From: Lycium barbarum
Lineage: Eukaryota > Streptophyta > Magnoliopsida > Solanales > Solanaceae
Length of the DNA stretch: 64,000 nt
Direction of reading: 5' to 3'
Assembly (NCBI RefSeq): GCF_019175385.1
Contig: NC_083337.1
Coordinates: 49,824,938-49,888,937 of the forward strand
Part shown: piece after piece, positions 9,645 through 21,003 of the stretch
How the letters are laid out: every line of letters starts with the position of its first letter
Numbering within the stretch: position 1 is the stretch's first letter
Translations under genes and position numbers: made by a program
Notes under the pieces: generated by a model
The model's input: only the letters and a program-made list of their open reading frames with translations
What the model was told of the DNA's origin: nothing
Database searches by the model: none

Positions 9645-12600
9645 GTATGCAATTTAATTCTTTGGCCAGGTACGCCCCGGCTATGGTGGCTGACATGGGA
9701 GATCGTGTTCACAGATTTGTGAGTGGTTTGGGACCACATTTATTCAAAGATTGTTTGACGGCTTCATTGCAAGATGGGATGGACATTTCACGTATACAGG
9801 CCCATGCCCAGAACTTAGAGGGGCGACAGCAACCATCGAGGGGTGATCGTGATATAGACAGAAGGCAAAGCAAGAGGGCTAGATCTATGGGAGCGAGCAG
9901 CGAGTACAGAAGGGGATCGAGGCAGAATTATTCTAGGCAGTCAGGCCAGACGGCGACTAGCGCACCTCCCAGAATTCCAGATAGAAGATTTGACCGCTCC
10001 TTTCGCTCGGGACAGGGTCAAAGTTCGAGGGCTTCAGGTTCCCAGTTTGAGGGTGATTATAGTCAGGGGAGACCCTCAGTTCCACGATGTAGTCGGTGCC
10101 GCAAATTACACTCAGGACCGTGTCGCCAGGACACAGATGCTTGTTACGTTTGTGGACAGACTGGGCATTTGATGCGAGATTGTCCCTCGCAGTATGGTAG
10201 AGGTGGAGTTCAGCCCACAGGCTCAGCTGTTGGTTCTTCATCAGTACGCCCGACAGCACAGACTCCCCAGATGACAGCAGGCCAAGGCAGAGGTAGAGGG
10301 GCTGCATATACTTCAGGTGCCACTCAGCCCCGAGTGTATGCTTTAGTAGGGCGACAGGATCTCGAGTCCTCCCCAGACGTTGTTACAAGTATATTGTCTA
10401 TATTTTCCCGTGATGTGTATGCATTGATAGATTCGGGGTCTACATTCTCTTATATTACCCCATATGCTGCTAGTTGTATTGGGGTGAAACCCGAGTTAAT
10501 TAAACCTTTTGAGGTACTCACTCCAGTTGGTGATCCCGTGATAGCAAGGCAAGTGTACAAAAATTGTGTCATTGTGGTATGTGATCGTCAGACCAAAGCT
10601 GATTTGATTGAGCTGAAAATGATAGATTTCGATCTAATCATGGGTATGGATTGGTTGGCCTCGTGTTATGCAAATGTTGATTGCCGCACAAAAGTGGTTC
10701 GATTTAAATTTCTGGGAGAGCCCGTACTTGAATGGAAAGTTAACACGGCATCCCCAAAAGGTCAGTTTATTTCCTACCTTAAGGTGAGAAAGATGATAGC
10801 CAAGGGCTATATTTACCATTTAGTTCGAGTACATGACACAGAAGTAGAGTCGCCAACATTTCAATTTGTCCCGGTGGTGAATAAATTTCCGGACGTATTT
10901 CCAGATGAACTTCCAGGTCTTCCTCCAGAAAGGGAAATTGATTTCGCCATTGATGTGTTGTCGGACACCGAGCCCATTTCTATTCCTCCATATTGAATGG
11001 CTCCGGCAGAATTGAAAGAGCTAAAGGCACAGCTGAAAGACTTGCTTGACAAGGGGTTTATTAGACCCAGTTCATCGCCGTGGGGAGCACCAGTCTTGTT
11101 CGTGAGAAATAAGGACGGTTCCCTACGAATGTGCATTGATTACAGACAGCTGAACAAAGTGACGATAAAGAACAAATATCCGCTTTCGAGGATTGATGAG
11201 TTGTTTGATCAGCTGCAGGGTGCCAAGTGGTTTTCAAAAATCGACTTGAGGTCGGGTTATCGTCAAGTAAGAGTTAGAGAAGCGGATATTCCCAAGACTG
11301 CTTTCAGGACAAGATATGGCCATTATGAGTTTCGAGTAATGTCATTTGGGTTGACTAATGCTCCGGCCGTGTTTATGAACTTGATGAATAATGTGTTCAG
11401 GCCACTCTTGGATTTATTTTTAATAGTATTTATTGATGATATTCTGGTATATTCTCACACTGAATCGGAACATGCAGATCATTTGCGAATTGTTCTTGGC
11501 ATTCTTCGAGCCCGGGAATTATATGCGAAATTTTCAAAGTGTGAGTTCTGGCTGAATTCTGTAACATTTCTGGGCCATGCCATTTCAAATGATGGTATTC
11601 GAGTCGATACTCAGAAAATTGAGGCTGTGAAGACTTGGCCAAGGCCTACGACACCTACAGAAGTCCGTAGTTTTCTGGGGTTGGCAGGTTATTACAGAAG
11701 GTTCGTAGAGGGTTTCTCGTCTATTTCAGCCCCATTGACGAAGCTAACCCAGAAGTCAGCAAAATTTCAGTGGAACGATGCATGTGAGCGCAGTTTCCAG
11801 GAGTTGAAAGACAAATTGACTTCAGCTCCAGTGCTAACACTCCAGAAGGGCCAGATGGCTATGTTGTGTATTGTGATGCTTCCGGAGTGGGATTAGGATG
11901 CGTATTGATGCAACATGGTAGAGTTATTGCTTACGCTTCGAGACAATTGCGGAAACATGAAAAGAATCATCCCACTCGTGATCTTGAATTGGCTGCGGTC
12001 ATTCATGCGTTGAAGATATGGAGACATTATTTGTATGGTGTGCACGTCAATATCTATACAGATCATAAGAGTCTCCAATATATTTTCAAGCAGAAGGAGT
12101 TGAACCTGCGGTAGAGACGGTGGTTAGAATTATTGAAGGATTATGATGTGAATATTTTATACCACCCCGGAAAAGCGAATGTAGTAGCTGATGCGCTTAG
12201 CCGCCGATCCATGGGCAGTCTATGTGAAGTCCCTCCAGAAAAGAAAGAAATGGTTCGTGAGCTTCATCAATTAGCTAATCTTGGAGTACGTGCCATTGAT
12301 TCGGGTAGTGCAGGTATTAGCATTAATGACCCCACAGTTTCATCTTTGAATATAGAAGTGAAGGAACGGCAGTATGAAGATTCCCAGTTAAGCCAGCACA
12401 GAAACTTATCTCATAAAAAGGAGAAGTCACCATATGAAGTTTCCACAGATGGGATCCTTAGATACCGAGGCAGACTATGTGTGCCGGATGTGGCAGAATT
12501 GCGCCGACGGATTCTAGAGGAAGCACATTATTCTCGGTATTCTATTCATCCAGGTGCAACCAAAATGTATCAGGATCTCAAATTGCTATACTGGCTGGAT

Positions 12601-13810
12601 GGCATGAAGAGGGACATAGTAGTATTCGTAGCACAGTGTCCAAATTGCCAACAAGTAAAAGTCGAGCATCAAAAGCCAGGAGGATTATTACAGGCAATGG
12701 AAATCCCTACTTGGAAATGGGAAGTAATCAATATGGATTTTATTGTGGGATTACCTCGTTCTCGAGGGAAATATGACTCTATATGGGTGATCGTGGACAG
12801 ACTCACAAAAGCAGCTCCTTTCCTTCCAGTCAGAACCACATATTCAGCGGAAGATTATGCTAGGTTGTACTTAAAAGAAATTGTGCGACTTCATGGAATT
12901 CCATTATCCGTTATTACAGACAAAGGGGCACAGTTTACAGCCAAGTTTTGGAAGTCCTTCCAAGAAGGTCTTGGCACTCAAGTCAAGCTCAGCACGGCAT
13001 TTCATCCACAGACCGATGGACAAGCCGAACGTACTATCCAGACCTTGGAGGATATGCTACGGGCATGTGTACTGGATTTTGGTGGTAGCTGGGACGAACA
13101 TTTACCCCTTATTGAATTCGCATACAATAATAGCTACCATTCCAGTATGCAAATGGCTCCATATGAAGCATTATATGGAAGAAAGTGTAGATCTCCAATT
13201 GGATGGTTTGAAACCGGAGAAACACAATTAATAGGCCCTGAATTGATTCAACAAGCAGTCAAAAAATTTAAAGATATCCGAGACCGACTGTTGACAGCCC
13301 AAAGTCACCAAAAGTCTTATGCAGATAAACGCCGACGAAACTTGGAATTTCAGGTTAATGATTGGGTATTTCTGGAAGTATCGCCAATGAAAGGGGTGAT
13401 GAGATTTGGCCAGAAAGGGAAGTTAAGTCCTAGATACATTGGACCCTATAAAATTGTCCGTAAAATAGGTCATGTAGCCTATGAACTAGACTTGCCTTCG
13501 GAGCTTGAATCAGTCCATCCAGTCTTCCACGTTTCGATGCTCCGCAAGTGTATTGGAGATCCCACGAAGATTGTCCCGATAGATGATGTGCAAGTGACAG
13601 AAAGGCTAACCTATGAAGAGGTGCCTATTGCTATTTTAGACAGGCAAGTGCGAAGACTCTGAAATAAAGAGGTAGTTTCAGTTAAAGTCTTGTGGCGAAA
13701 CAATAACCGGGAAGAAATGACTTGGGAAGCAGAAGAGAGTATGAAGTCTAAGTATCCTCATTTATTTCGACCCCCAGAGGAGATTCAAGATGAAACGCCA
13801 ACGATATGAG
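9645..13810 (+). pseudogene. gag-pol of gypsy element 2, 5'-truncated and decayed
   Basis: This is homologous to element 1 and starts in the middle of the gag core, so the 5' LTR, PBS and gag N-terminus are missing. Visible parts are a CCHC knuckle CYVCGQTGHLMRDC, a protease with an intact DSGS (10430-10441), reverse transcriptase with FIDD (11429-11440), RNase H, integrase with CPNCQQ and the D,D,E core, and a C-terminal chromodomain-like tail. Breaks are a TGA at 10994 at the start of RT, a one-base frameshift near 11840-11860, a TAG at 12112 in RNase H and a TGA at 13660. It differs from element 1 throughout at silent and non-silent sites, so it is an older relative rather than a recent duplicate. 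Confidence 0.92.
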
Positions 13811-14014
13811 GAACGTATGCTTATTTTTCATGCTTTTGGTCGTGTGTGGCCATAGATATGTCGATGTTGTGATGTAGCCCTGTGAGGCGATGATATTATG
13901 GGTTGTTGTGACAGGTTGGTAGTGCCATATTATAAAGGAAACTCTAACAAAAAAATTCTAGAATCCTCGCTGACTTAACATTCGAGGACGAATGTTCCAA
14001 AAGGGGGGGAAGAA
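13811..14014 (+). other. 3' tail and polypurine tract of element 2
   Basis: Non-coding tail similar to 8791-8972, ending in AAAAGGGGGGGAAGAA (13999-14014) immediately before the LTR start. It is a normal-looking polypurine tract. Confidence 0.8.
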
Positions 14015-16507
14015 TGTTACACCTCGGAAATTTCTCCGTGAACATACAATGAAAGACCAACGAAGAGTATGAGTGTACGATGTTTTACTAAGAAGGGAAT
14101 GACTATTTATAGGCTTTGAAAATGTGGAAGTTGCAGATTTGCACTTTGGCCCAGTTGGTCGTAAAATATAATACGGCCCATAAAGTGGTTTACGGACCGT
14201 AAACTGCCATCGTCCTTCAAACTTCCAAAATTTCAACTTTCTCTCAAATGTCTAAATGGTTAAATACGACTCAGAATACGGACCGTAAATTGAAATACGG
14301 CCCGTAAACTGCAACCGTAAACCACCATAACTCCAATATACCTTTCTGGTTCTGTTATGCTTAAATACGGTCGTGAAGGACGGACCGAAAACCAGAATAC
14401 GGCCCGTAAACTGGTTTTACGGCCACTGTGCACTCCGACTACTGTTCATAAAAATTAGATTTTGTGATTAATATAAGGGACCCTTTCTCATTAATTTCCA
14501 TTTTATTTCCACTCTCCACAAGTCAAGAAATATCTAGAACTCTCTCTACTCTTCACCCACAAGAGAATCAAAGGAAGATCAAGATCAACAACACCAAATC
14601 CATGAAATCAAGAGTGTGAAACTCATCAAAGTTCATCTACACCAAGAAATTGCAAAGGAAGTGAAATATGGTTTTTGGTATAGAAGAGTATTGCTACTCA
14701 AGGCCCGTTCCTACAACATCTAAGGTAAGTTTGATGACCTTCTCATGATGATTGAAGTATTAATACGTTGAAACACTTGGATTATAGAAGAGTGTAGTAA
14801 ATGGGTCATAAAATGTGAATAGTGTCATAGTTGAATGATAGTTGGATTGAATTATGAATGTTGATGAGTTGTGAGTATAAAGATGTTATAAACGACGTGT
14901 ATACCATGAAATGGGTCTGATATATAAGAAAATGTGATGATGAGCTAAAACCCATAAATGTGGAGAAATTGGAGAAAAATGATGGGAGGTGGTAGATGTA
15001 GATAAATGACGATTTTTGATACGATATTGTGAGTGTTGTTATGAATGTTTGGTAGTTGAAATGAAACATGGGAAAAGTAGTAGAAACAAAGGAAATGTTG
15101 CCCAATTTTCCCTAGAAATAGTAGCGTGTTCTTATCGTCGATTGACTAACGATTGTATGAATTCTCTCTTGAAGGTACAGATGTGACATCAAAGGAGATC
15201 AAGCAAAAGATAGCATAGTTAAACGACAAAGGTATGTGAGGCTAATCTTTTCTTTCAAAAGGCATGAATCCTTCAAGTTTCTATAATCCTTCTACAAAAC
15301 GAAGCCTATGAGTCCTCCAATATATCGAATTACATATGAATATGATGGTGATGATAATGAGCTAGAGTATAGAGATTCAAGAAATTGTGGCATGATGTTC
15401 CTATAACGCTAACGATGTTATCTTTGTTAACACTCGCCTTATGCTCTATTTCCTTCAAGGCGAGGCACGATACTCATAAATGTTCATAATACAATCGGGG
15501 GTTCACGACCTTACGTCACCCCGACATAGTGTGGTTGCCCTTAAAGCTTAATGTATACTCTTAATGCTAATATATGATATGTCTAAAAGATGATTAACAA
15601 TGCTAGTTGTAATACAATGATGATATGTATAAGACGCTGAGAAATGGTAAAATAATAGTGATGTGTTATGATTGATTTTGTGATGATAAGATTCCACCGC
15701 TCCTATTTGGCCGGGCATGTCACCGCGAATGCGAGCTGCATATGATTCCACCGTGCCTAGATGGCCAGGCATGTTACCGCTAAGGCGGGCTTCTATGTTT
15801 ACACCGAGCCTAGAGGGCTGAGCATGATCACCACTAGTGGGCGGCATATGAGGATTACCCGGACGCGGGTAATGATGCGGAGTACGATGTGATGATGTAC
15901 GTGATGAAGTATGTGATGATGTATGTGATGATGAATGTGATTATATATGGGATGTGGTAACACATATACTATGATGATGTAAAATGTGATATATGTAAAA
16001 AGTATGTTGCTTATAACACTCAAGCAGGTTATATCTCTTCTTATGATTCATGGTGCTTCTATGACATTGTGATTTCATTCCTGCCTTACATATTCAGTAC
16101 AATGTTCGTACTGACGTCCGTTTTCTTTGGACACTGTGTTCATGCCCACAGGTAGACAGGGAGGAGATCTTGCTCCGGACTCTTAGAAGCTGATAGCTGA
16201 CCGAAAGCACTCCTTTGTTCCAGAGGTGCTTATGATGATTCTTTTGTGTATATTGGTATATGTCATTCCATAGAGGCTCGTAGATACTCAATGTGGGTTA
16301 TGTGGTTTCACGACGTAGATATTGTGTAAATATATTGATATATGTTACTATATAAAAGCATTATGTTTTGTAATGAAAAGCAGTTTCTTTGTAAAATGAG
16401 CATGAAATCGATAAATGATTGTTGAATGAGCCTAAGAAGTAATAGTACGAGCGGTGCTCAGTGGTTAGCCCCGGGTACCCGTCGCGGCCCCTAGTTGGGT
16501 CGTGACA
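14015..16507 (+). mobile_element. 3' LTR of gypsy element 2 (2.49 kb)
   Basis: It begins TGTTACACCTCGG after the polypurine tract and ends GGTCGTGACA. It carries three pairs of ACGGNCCGT-type motifs (14173/14192, 14278/14297, 14380/14399), a TATA-like AATATAAGG near 14470, a very strong splice-donor-like AAG|GTAAGT at 14724/14725, a second donor-like block at 15231, GC-rich short repeats about 15690-15850, and the CAGTAC...GTACTG hairpin at 16095-16113. Its partner 5' LTR is not in the window. The five bases after it (CTTTC) cannot be matched to a left flank because that flank has been lost. Confidence 0.88.
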
Positions 16508-19036
16508 CTTTCTTAATTGTCTCTTATAAATAGCACTATCATTCACAACGACTTTACCGCTAGTGTCTTTACCTCTATTCTAGTATAACACCGTCATTCT
16601 TTACAATACCCCTTGAGTTATTTGCTCTCAATGTCACGTGGTTCAAGGTCTCCATGAATGATTTCCCGTACAGTCTCAGATGCTTACTCAATTCGTGTTC
16701 GTTTATTTACTAGTTGTTAAACTCATTTTTGCATAGCTCTTACTCCTTGTTTTAGAGTCTATATCTGTCACATTTTTGGGTCCATCATTTCAATCTCTAC
16801 ACTCGTATTCTCTTTACTCGCTTCCCCCCTTTTAGGGTTTTACTTGTACCATTCTCAAATTCGTTATCTCACTTTCAAATCTCGAATTCACATATCCTTT
16901 ACTATACTATATCCTTTATCTTATTCATGTCGTTTCCCATAATCTATAGCTATGATAATTCATGTGTGAAGTCTTAACATACTCACCTTGCAGTCTTGTA
17001 ACCAAATAATACAACCGATATAGCAATCCGAACAAGGATGTATTTTACTTAGCTCATCGGGTAGTTGTGAGTCAATGTCTAAATCCGCTCCAATTAACAA
17101 CTTTTGTCCCATAGGGATGCTCACAATAGTAGTAGGTCTAGTTATCCATACCATCCATATAATGTCACTTGCCCTCTTCTTCGGTGCTCAAAGTTCACTG
17201 GTGACGTCATCTTTGTCTTCCCGGGCCTAAGTCTCATGCTCTTTTACTCTTGTGTTGAACTCAACATTGATTTCAAAACCAATCATAATCGTATTGTATT
17301 TGTCATCGATGATAGCTTTACTCTATCACTTTATCGTCGTACGGTAAACTCATAACTCATGATCAGCTTTTTCTTTTCAGCTCATCACTTCATATACTTT
17401 ACTCGTTCTAAATTGGTATAGGATATTCATAGCAGATGTATTTTTCTTTCATTGTAACACGACTACCTCTTAAGTGCGCGTACTTCGTATATTTCCTTTT
17501 CTCTCTATTCTCATTCTTATTCCTTTACATTCCTTCCTCCTCGATTTATCTTATTTCCTTCCGCTTTATAATCAATCCCTTTATTCTTCGCAAGAGGGAC
17601 CATATTCTCAACTTAGTACCGCTTTGTCCTTTAGAATATACTACCTTTTTACAATCCATTCTTTGCTACCAAAACTTATTTTGTTCATTCTGATCATCCC
17701 CTCTCATCCTTATTGTGTTGATCCTTTTCCTAACAATCGTCCTATTTCGTTATTCATCTTTCTGTAGTCTTGGTCTTTTACATCCAGCTAAAAATACCAC
17801 CCATACTTTCGATTATGCAAATCACAAACTACTACTACTTTGCCATATCACTTTTTTCTGATTTCTTTTTCAAGTTGACTTCCCTCTTTTTGCTGGCTAT
17901 CATTTTTGTCGTTGAGGAATCCCTATGCTGGACTTTCCCCTAACAAGGTCTTTTTAAGCTTTCTCATCTACTGCCTCATGGCTCGCTTGTTGGTTTCACA
18001 CTTGCATCCACTCTTTATTCATATAGAACATGTCACATCCTTAGTCGTTTTCCCGCTATACTGTGTATTACAGTTCTTGTTATGCTCTCATTATACCTTG
18101 ATCATAATCAACGCTATAGAGTGCCACTTCCTTACCTCGTTTGCAAACCTTCTCGTAAAATAGAATAAATCTTGCGAAGTAAGCATACTCAGCTTGTTAT
18201 TCTTTCTAATAAGTTCTATTACGCTTACCATATAAATTGTTTCACCATCGTATTCTCACTCATTATAACCCTTCGTATTCATACCTCTGTCTCCGGGTAC
18301 TGTTACTTTATTTGTTATTAAACTTATCGTGTCTTACTCGCACTTATCCGTCCAATCAATACTCCAATATCACCCTCTATTGGAGTTACCCTTTCTCTTT
18401 CAGGTCATGTCTTAGTACTACCGAGCATTTATCTTTACCGTACCAATGTCGCTCTTACAACTACTGCTATTATCAATTTAATAATATTTAACTCATCTCG
18501 TGTAGTTGTTAATGATACTCCTAACTTAATCTAGTCCTGCCATTATCTTGTTGCACAACATCTCTTTTTGTTAGAACATGTCACAAGCTTATATCTTATC
18601 TTCTTTCGATTCTGGGAAAATTTCGGTAGAGTTTCTCTTGTAAGCATAACAATCCCAAACCTGCACATAGCCCAGAAAACACGCCCGATGTCTCAATAGG
18701 ACATATATCGGAACACACATAATACATAACTGAACAACACATGATCACTTACCATTAAAGGATACAAATAATAGTGCTTGTCTCATAAGTTGTGCCTGCA
18801 CACTCGGTCTAGGATTCCAATATCTATATACATACACATATTAATTATATTCACTCCCTGTCAATCAGCTCACTCGTATCTCACAATCCTAGCTATCACT
18901 TGGTTACTAACAAATATAGCCATCTCAAATTGTCGGATTGGCTCAGATTTTCACCTCAACACAATCATCACAACGGGGGTAATACATGACAGCATAGGAT
19001 CTGAATCAATCGATGCACACATATCATAAAAGTATA
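16508..19036. other. Unexplained pyrimidine-rich region, probably interior of the minus-strand element
   Basis: About 2.5 kb that is strongly C/T-rich on the plus strand. Plus-strand ORFs occur (for example 17436-17693 and 17906-18163), but their products are low-complexity hydrophobic sequences rich in Leu, Phe, Ser and Tyr, as expected from TTT/CTT/TCT-rich DNA. I recognise no protein domain on either strand. On the minus strand it lies directly downstream of a gag remnant (19037-19865), so it may be the non-coding interior of a non-autonomous element. A block near 18610 resembles the GAAATTTCGGYAGA motif found in LTRs of this window. Confidence 0.4.
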
Positions 19037-19865
19037 CTAACAATATACCTGGAATAATATCAGGGGAAGACTCAGGATCCTGTCGCTCAGTAACGTATGG
19101 ATACGATGCTGGGATCCACTTGGACTGGGCGTTCCTCTTTGGTCTCTATCACCACCTACTAACATCTGTGGCCTTGTCCTTGGAGGGTGTATCAATGATG
19201 AAGAGCCAGCTACTAACCCCATAGGTCGAACCTTATCTCTACCACGCCTCATGGGCAGTCGCGCATAATATGGCCTGGCCGAGCACAGGTGTAACAAACA
19301 TCCGAGCCCAAGCGGCACGGTCCAGAATGTAACTTGCGACACTGAGTACATCGTGGTACCGAGGATCTCATCTGACTAGAACCACTCAGAATCCGAGAAA
19401 TGAAACTCTGAGACTCTGGGGTGACCTAGAATAAGTAGGTCCATCAAATCCGGGTCTAGAAAACTGCAGAGGAGCACCACTTGTCGAATGAACTGAGTGC
19501 CTAAAGAATTGTTGCCTCGGAGAACCCCTAAACTCATGATCAAACCCTGAAGAATTAACTCCCTTTCTCCAACCCCTGTTATCGTGGCCCACATCCTGCC
19601 CCTGAGCTTGAGCGGCTACCAATTGAGTCAGTAGAAGAATGGTCTGTCTCATCTCTTGGCCCAAGGCGTCTGGTGGAGGAACGGGGGGTGCTGGAGCTAA
19701 AATTAAGGCTCCCCTGTGATCCTCTAAAGTGGGAGAAATATGGGAAAACCGAGGTGGGGCCTTTTTCTGGGGTTCGCCCTCTCCCATATCTATAGACGGC
19801 TCCCGTTCAAGCCCTTCTTCAACCATTATCTTGCCTTTCTGGGCTGCCGTAGCTTTTCCTTTCAT
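19037..19865 (-). pseudogene. gag remnant of a minus-strand gypsy element, core deleted
   Basis: The minus-strand frame starts at ATG 19865 with a basic Lys-rich start like element 1 gag (MKGKATAAQKGK). It continues through a Pro/Ala-rich stretch to LLLTQLVAAQAQ, then jumps to the Ser/Arg/Gly-rich linker. The conserved gag core found at about 4250-4770 in element 1 is absent. A frame change near 19390 leads into the degenerate zinc-knuckle region (19037-19351), where several Cys positions are lost. No protease or polymerase follows. The gene is non-functional, and the clean absence of the core suggests internal deletion, as in non-autonomous LTR elements. Confidence 0.8.
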
Positions 19866-20062
19866 CAGCTTTGCTAAAACAATAGCACACTATTAAGGAG
19901 GAGGTAATCTTATAATACAGCTCTATCGCACAATCTCTTAAGATGAAAGATGGTCATTTTTCCTAAATGCCCTGTAGCCTCTTGTTTATTAGCGTGGCGC
20001 GCAACACACCATAAACAAGACTCTACTAGACACGGCTCGTAGACACTTCCTAGGACTGAACT

Positions 20063-20074
20063 GCTCTGATACCA
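20063..20074 (-). other. Primer-binding site of the minus-strand element
   Basis: The minus strand reads TGGTATCAGAGC, a perfect 12-base match to the initiator tRNA-Met type PBS, four bases after the LTR end at 20079. It fixes the orientation of the element and shows that the LTR at 20079-25817 is its 5' LTR. Confidence 0.9.
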
Positions 20075-21003
20075 CTTTTGTCACGACCCGACTAGGGGCT
20101 GCGACGGGTACCCGGGGCTAACCACCGAGCACCGTTCGTTCTATGACTCATCATACTCATTTAACGCGCTTTTATCAAATTTATACTTAAATCACGATAA
20201 AATCATATCTCTTTTGAGAACATAAACACTTTTATATACATAAGCCCTTCGGTTATCAAAATAATATCTATATACATACATAATGGCAACCTCGTGAGAC
20301 CATATAACCCACACTACGTATCTACGAGCCTCTACTGGAGTTCTAGACATAAGGACGGGACAGGACCCCGTCGTGCCCAAAATATGCATATGTACACCAA
20401 AAGGATAAGTCAATGGCACCTCCGGAATAATGGGGTGCTCTCGATCAGCTAATGGCTCCTACAAATCTGGGTCGTCTCCCTGTCTACCTGTGGGCATGAA
20501 CACAACGTCCAAAGAAAACAGACGTCAGTATGAATATTGTACTAAGTATTTAAGGCATAAAAAATAATAGTGCGTCAATGAAATGAGGAGGCATCAAATG
20601 AGGAGCAATCTTTATATGACTGTCACTTATGAAAGAATTGACACATGTTGACTTACTTCATATCCATCGCCATATCATATATGAATAAATGTATAAGTGT
20701 AAAAGCATAAGTTGCCCGTCCATAAGGGTACGGTGAGATAATGTATAAGCTACCTGTCCATATACGTACGGTGTGATAATGTATAAGCCTGCGTCCAGGC
20801 CTCTCGCGTCCGGGGTGTAAGCTGCCCACTATAGTGGTGTGTATGTCTGCCCATGTCGTCTGGACATTGTGTATACATATAACTGCCCGCCTTAGCGGTG
20901 TCTGCCCGGCCATATAGGCACTGTGTAATATCATCATGTGCATATCATAAACTCATCATATTATTATCATAATTCATGACTGGAAACTTAAGACAATTAT
21001 ACT

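Noticed and set aside
1294..9649. CCTAT and GTATG as a target duplication of element 1
   Set aside because: The sequences differ, and the 3' LTR is truncated, so the right flank is not the original one.
1..16507. An endogenous pararetrovirus as the source of the reverse transcriptase
   Set aside because: LTRs, PBS, PPT and an integrase with a chromodomain-like tail identify Ty3/gypsy retrotransposons. No movement protein or viral coat was seen.
17436..18491. Several plus-strand ORFs of 80-100 codons that look like membrane proteins
   Set aside because: The hydrophobic products come from T/C-rich low-complexity DNA. There is no conserved motif, and the ORFs overlap in different frames.
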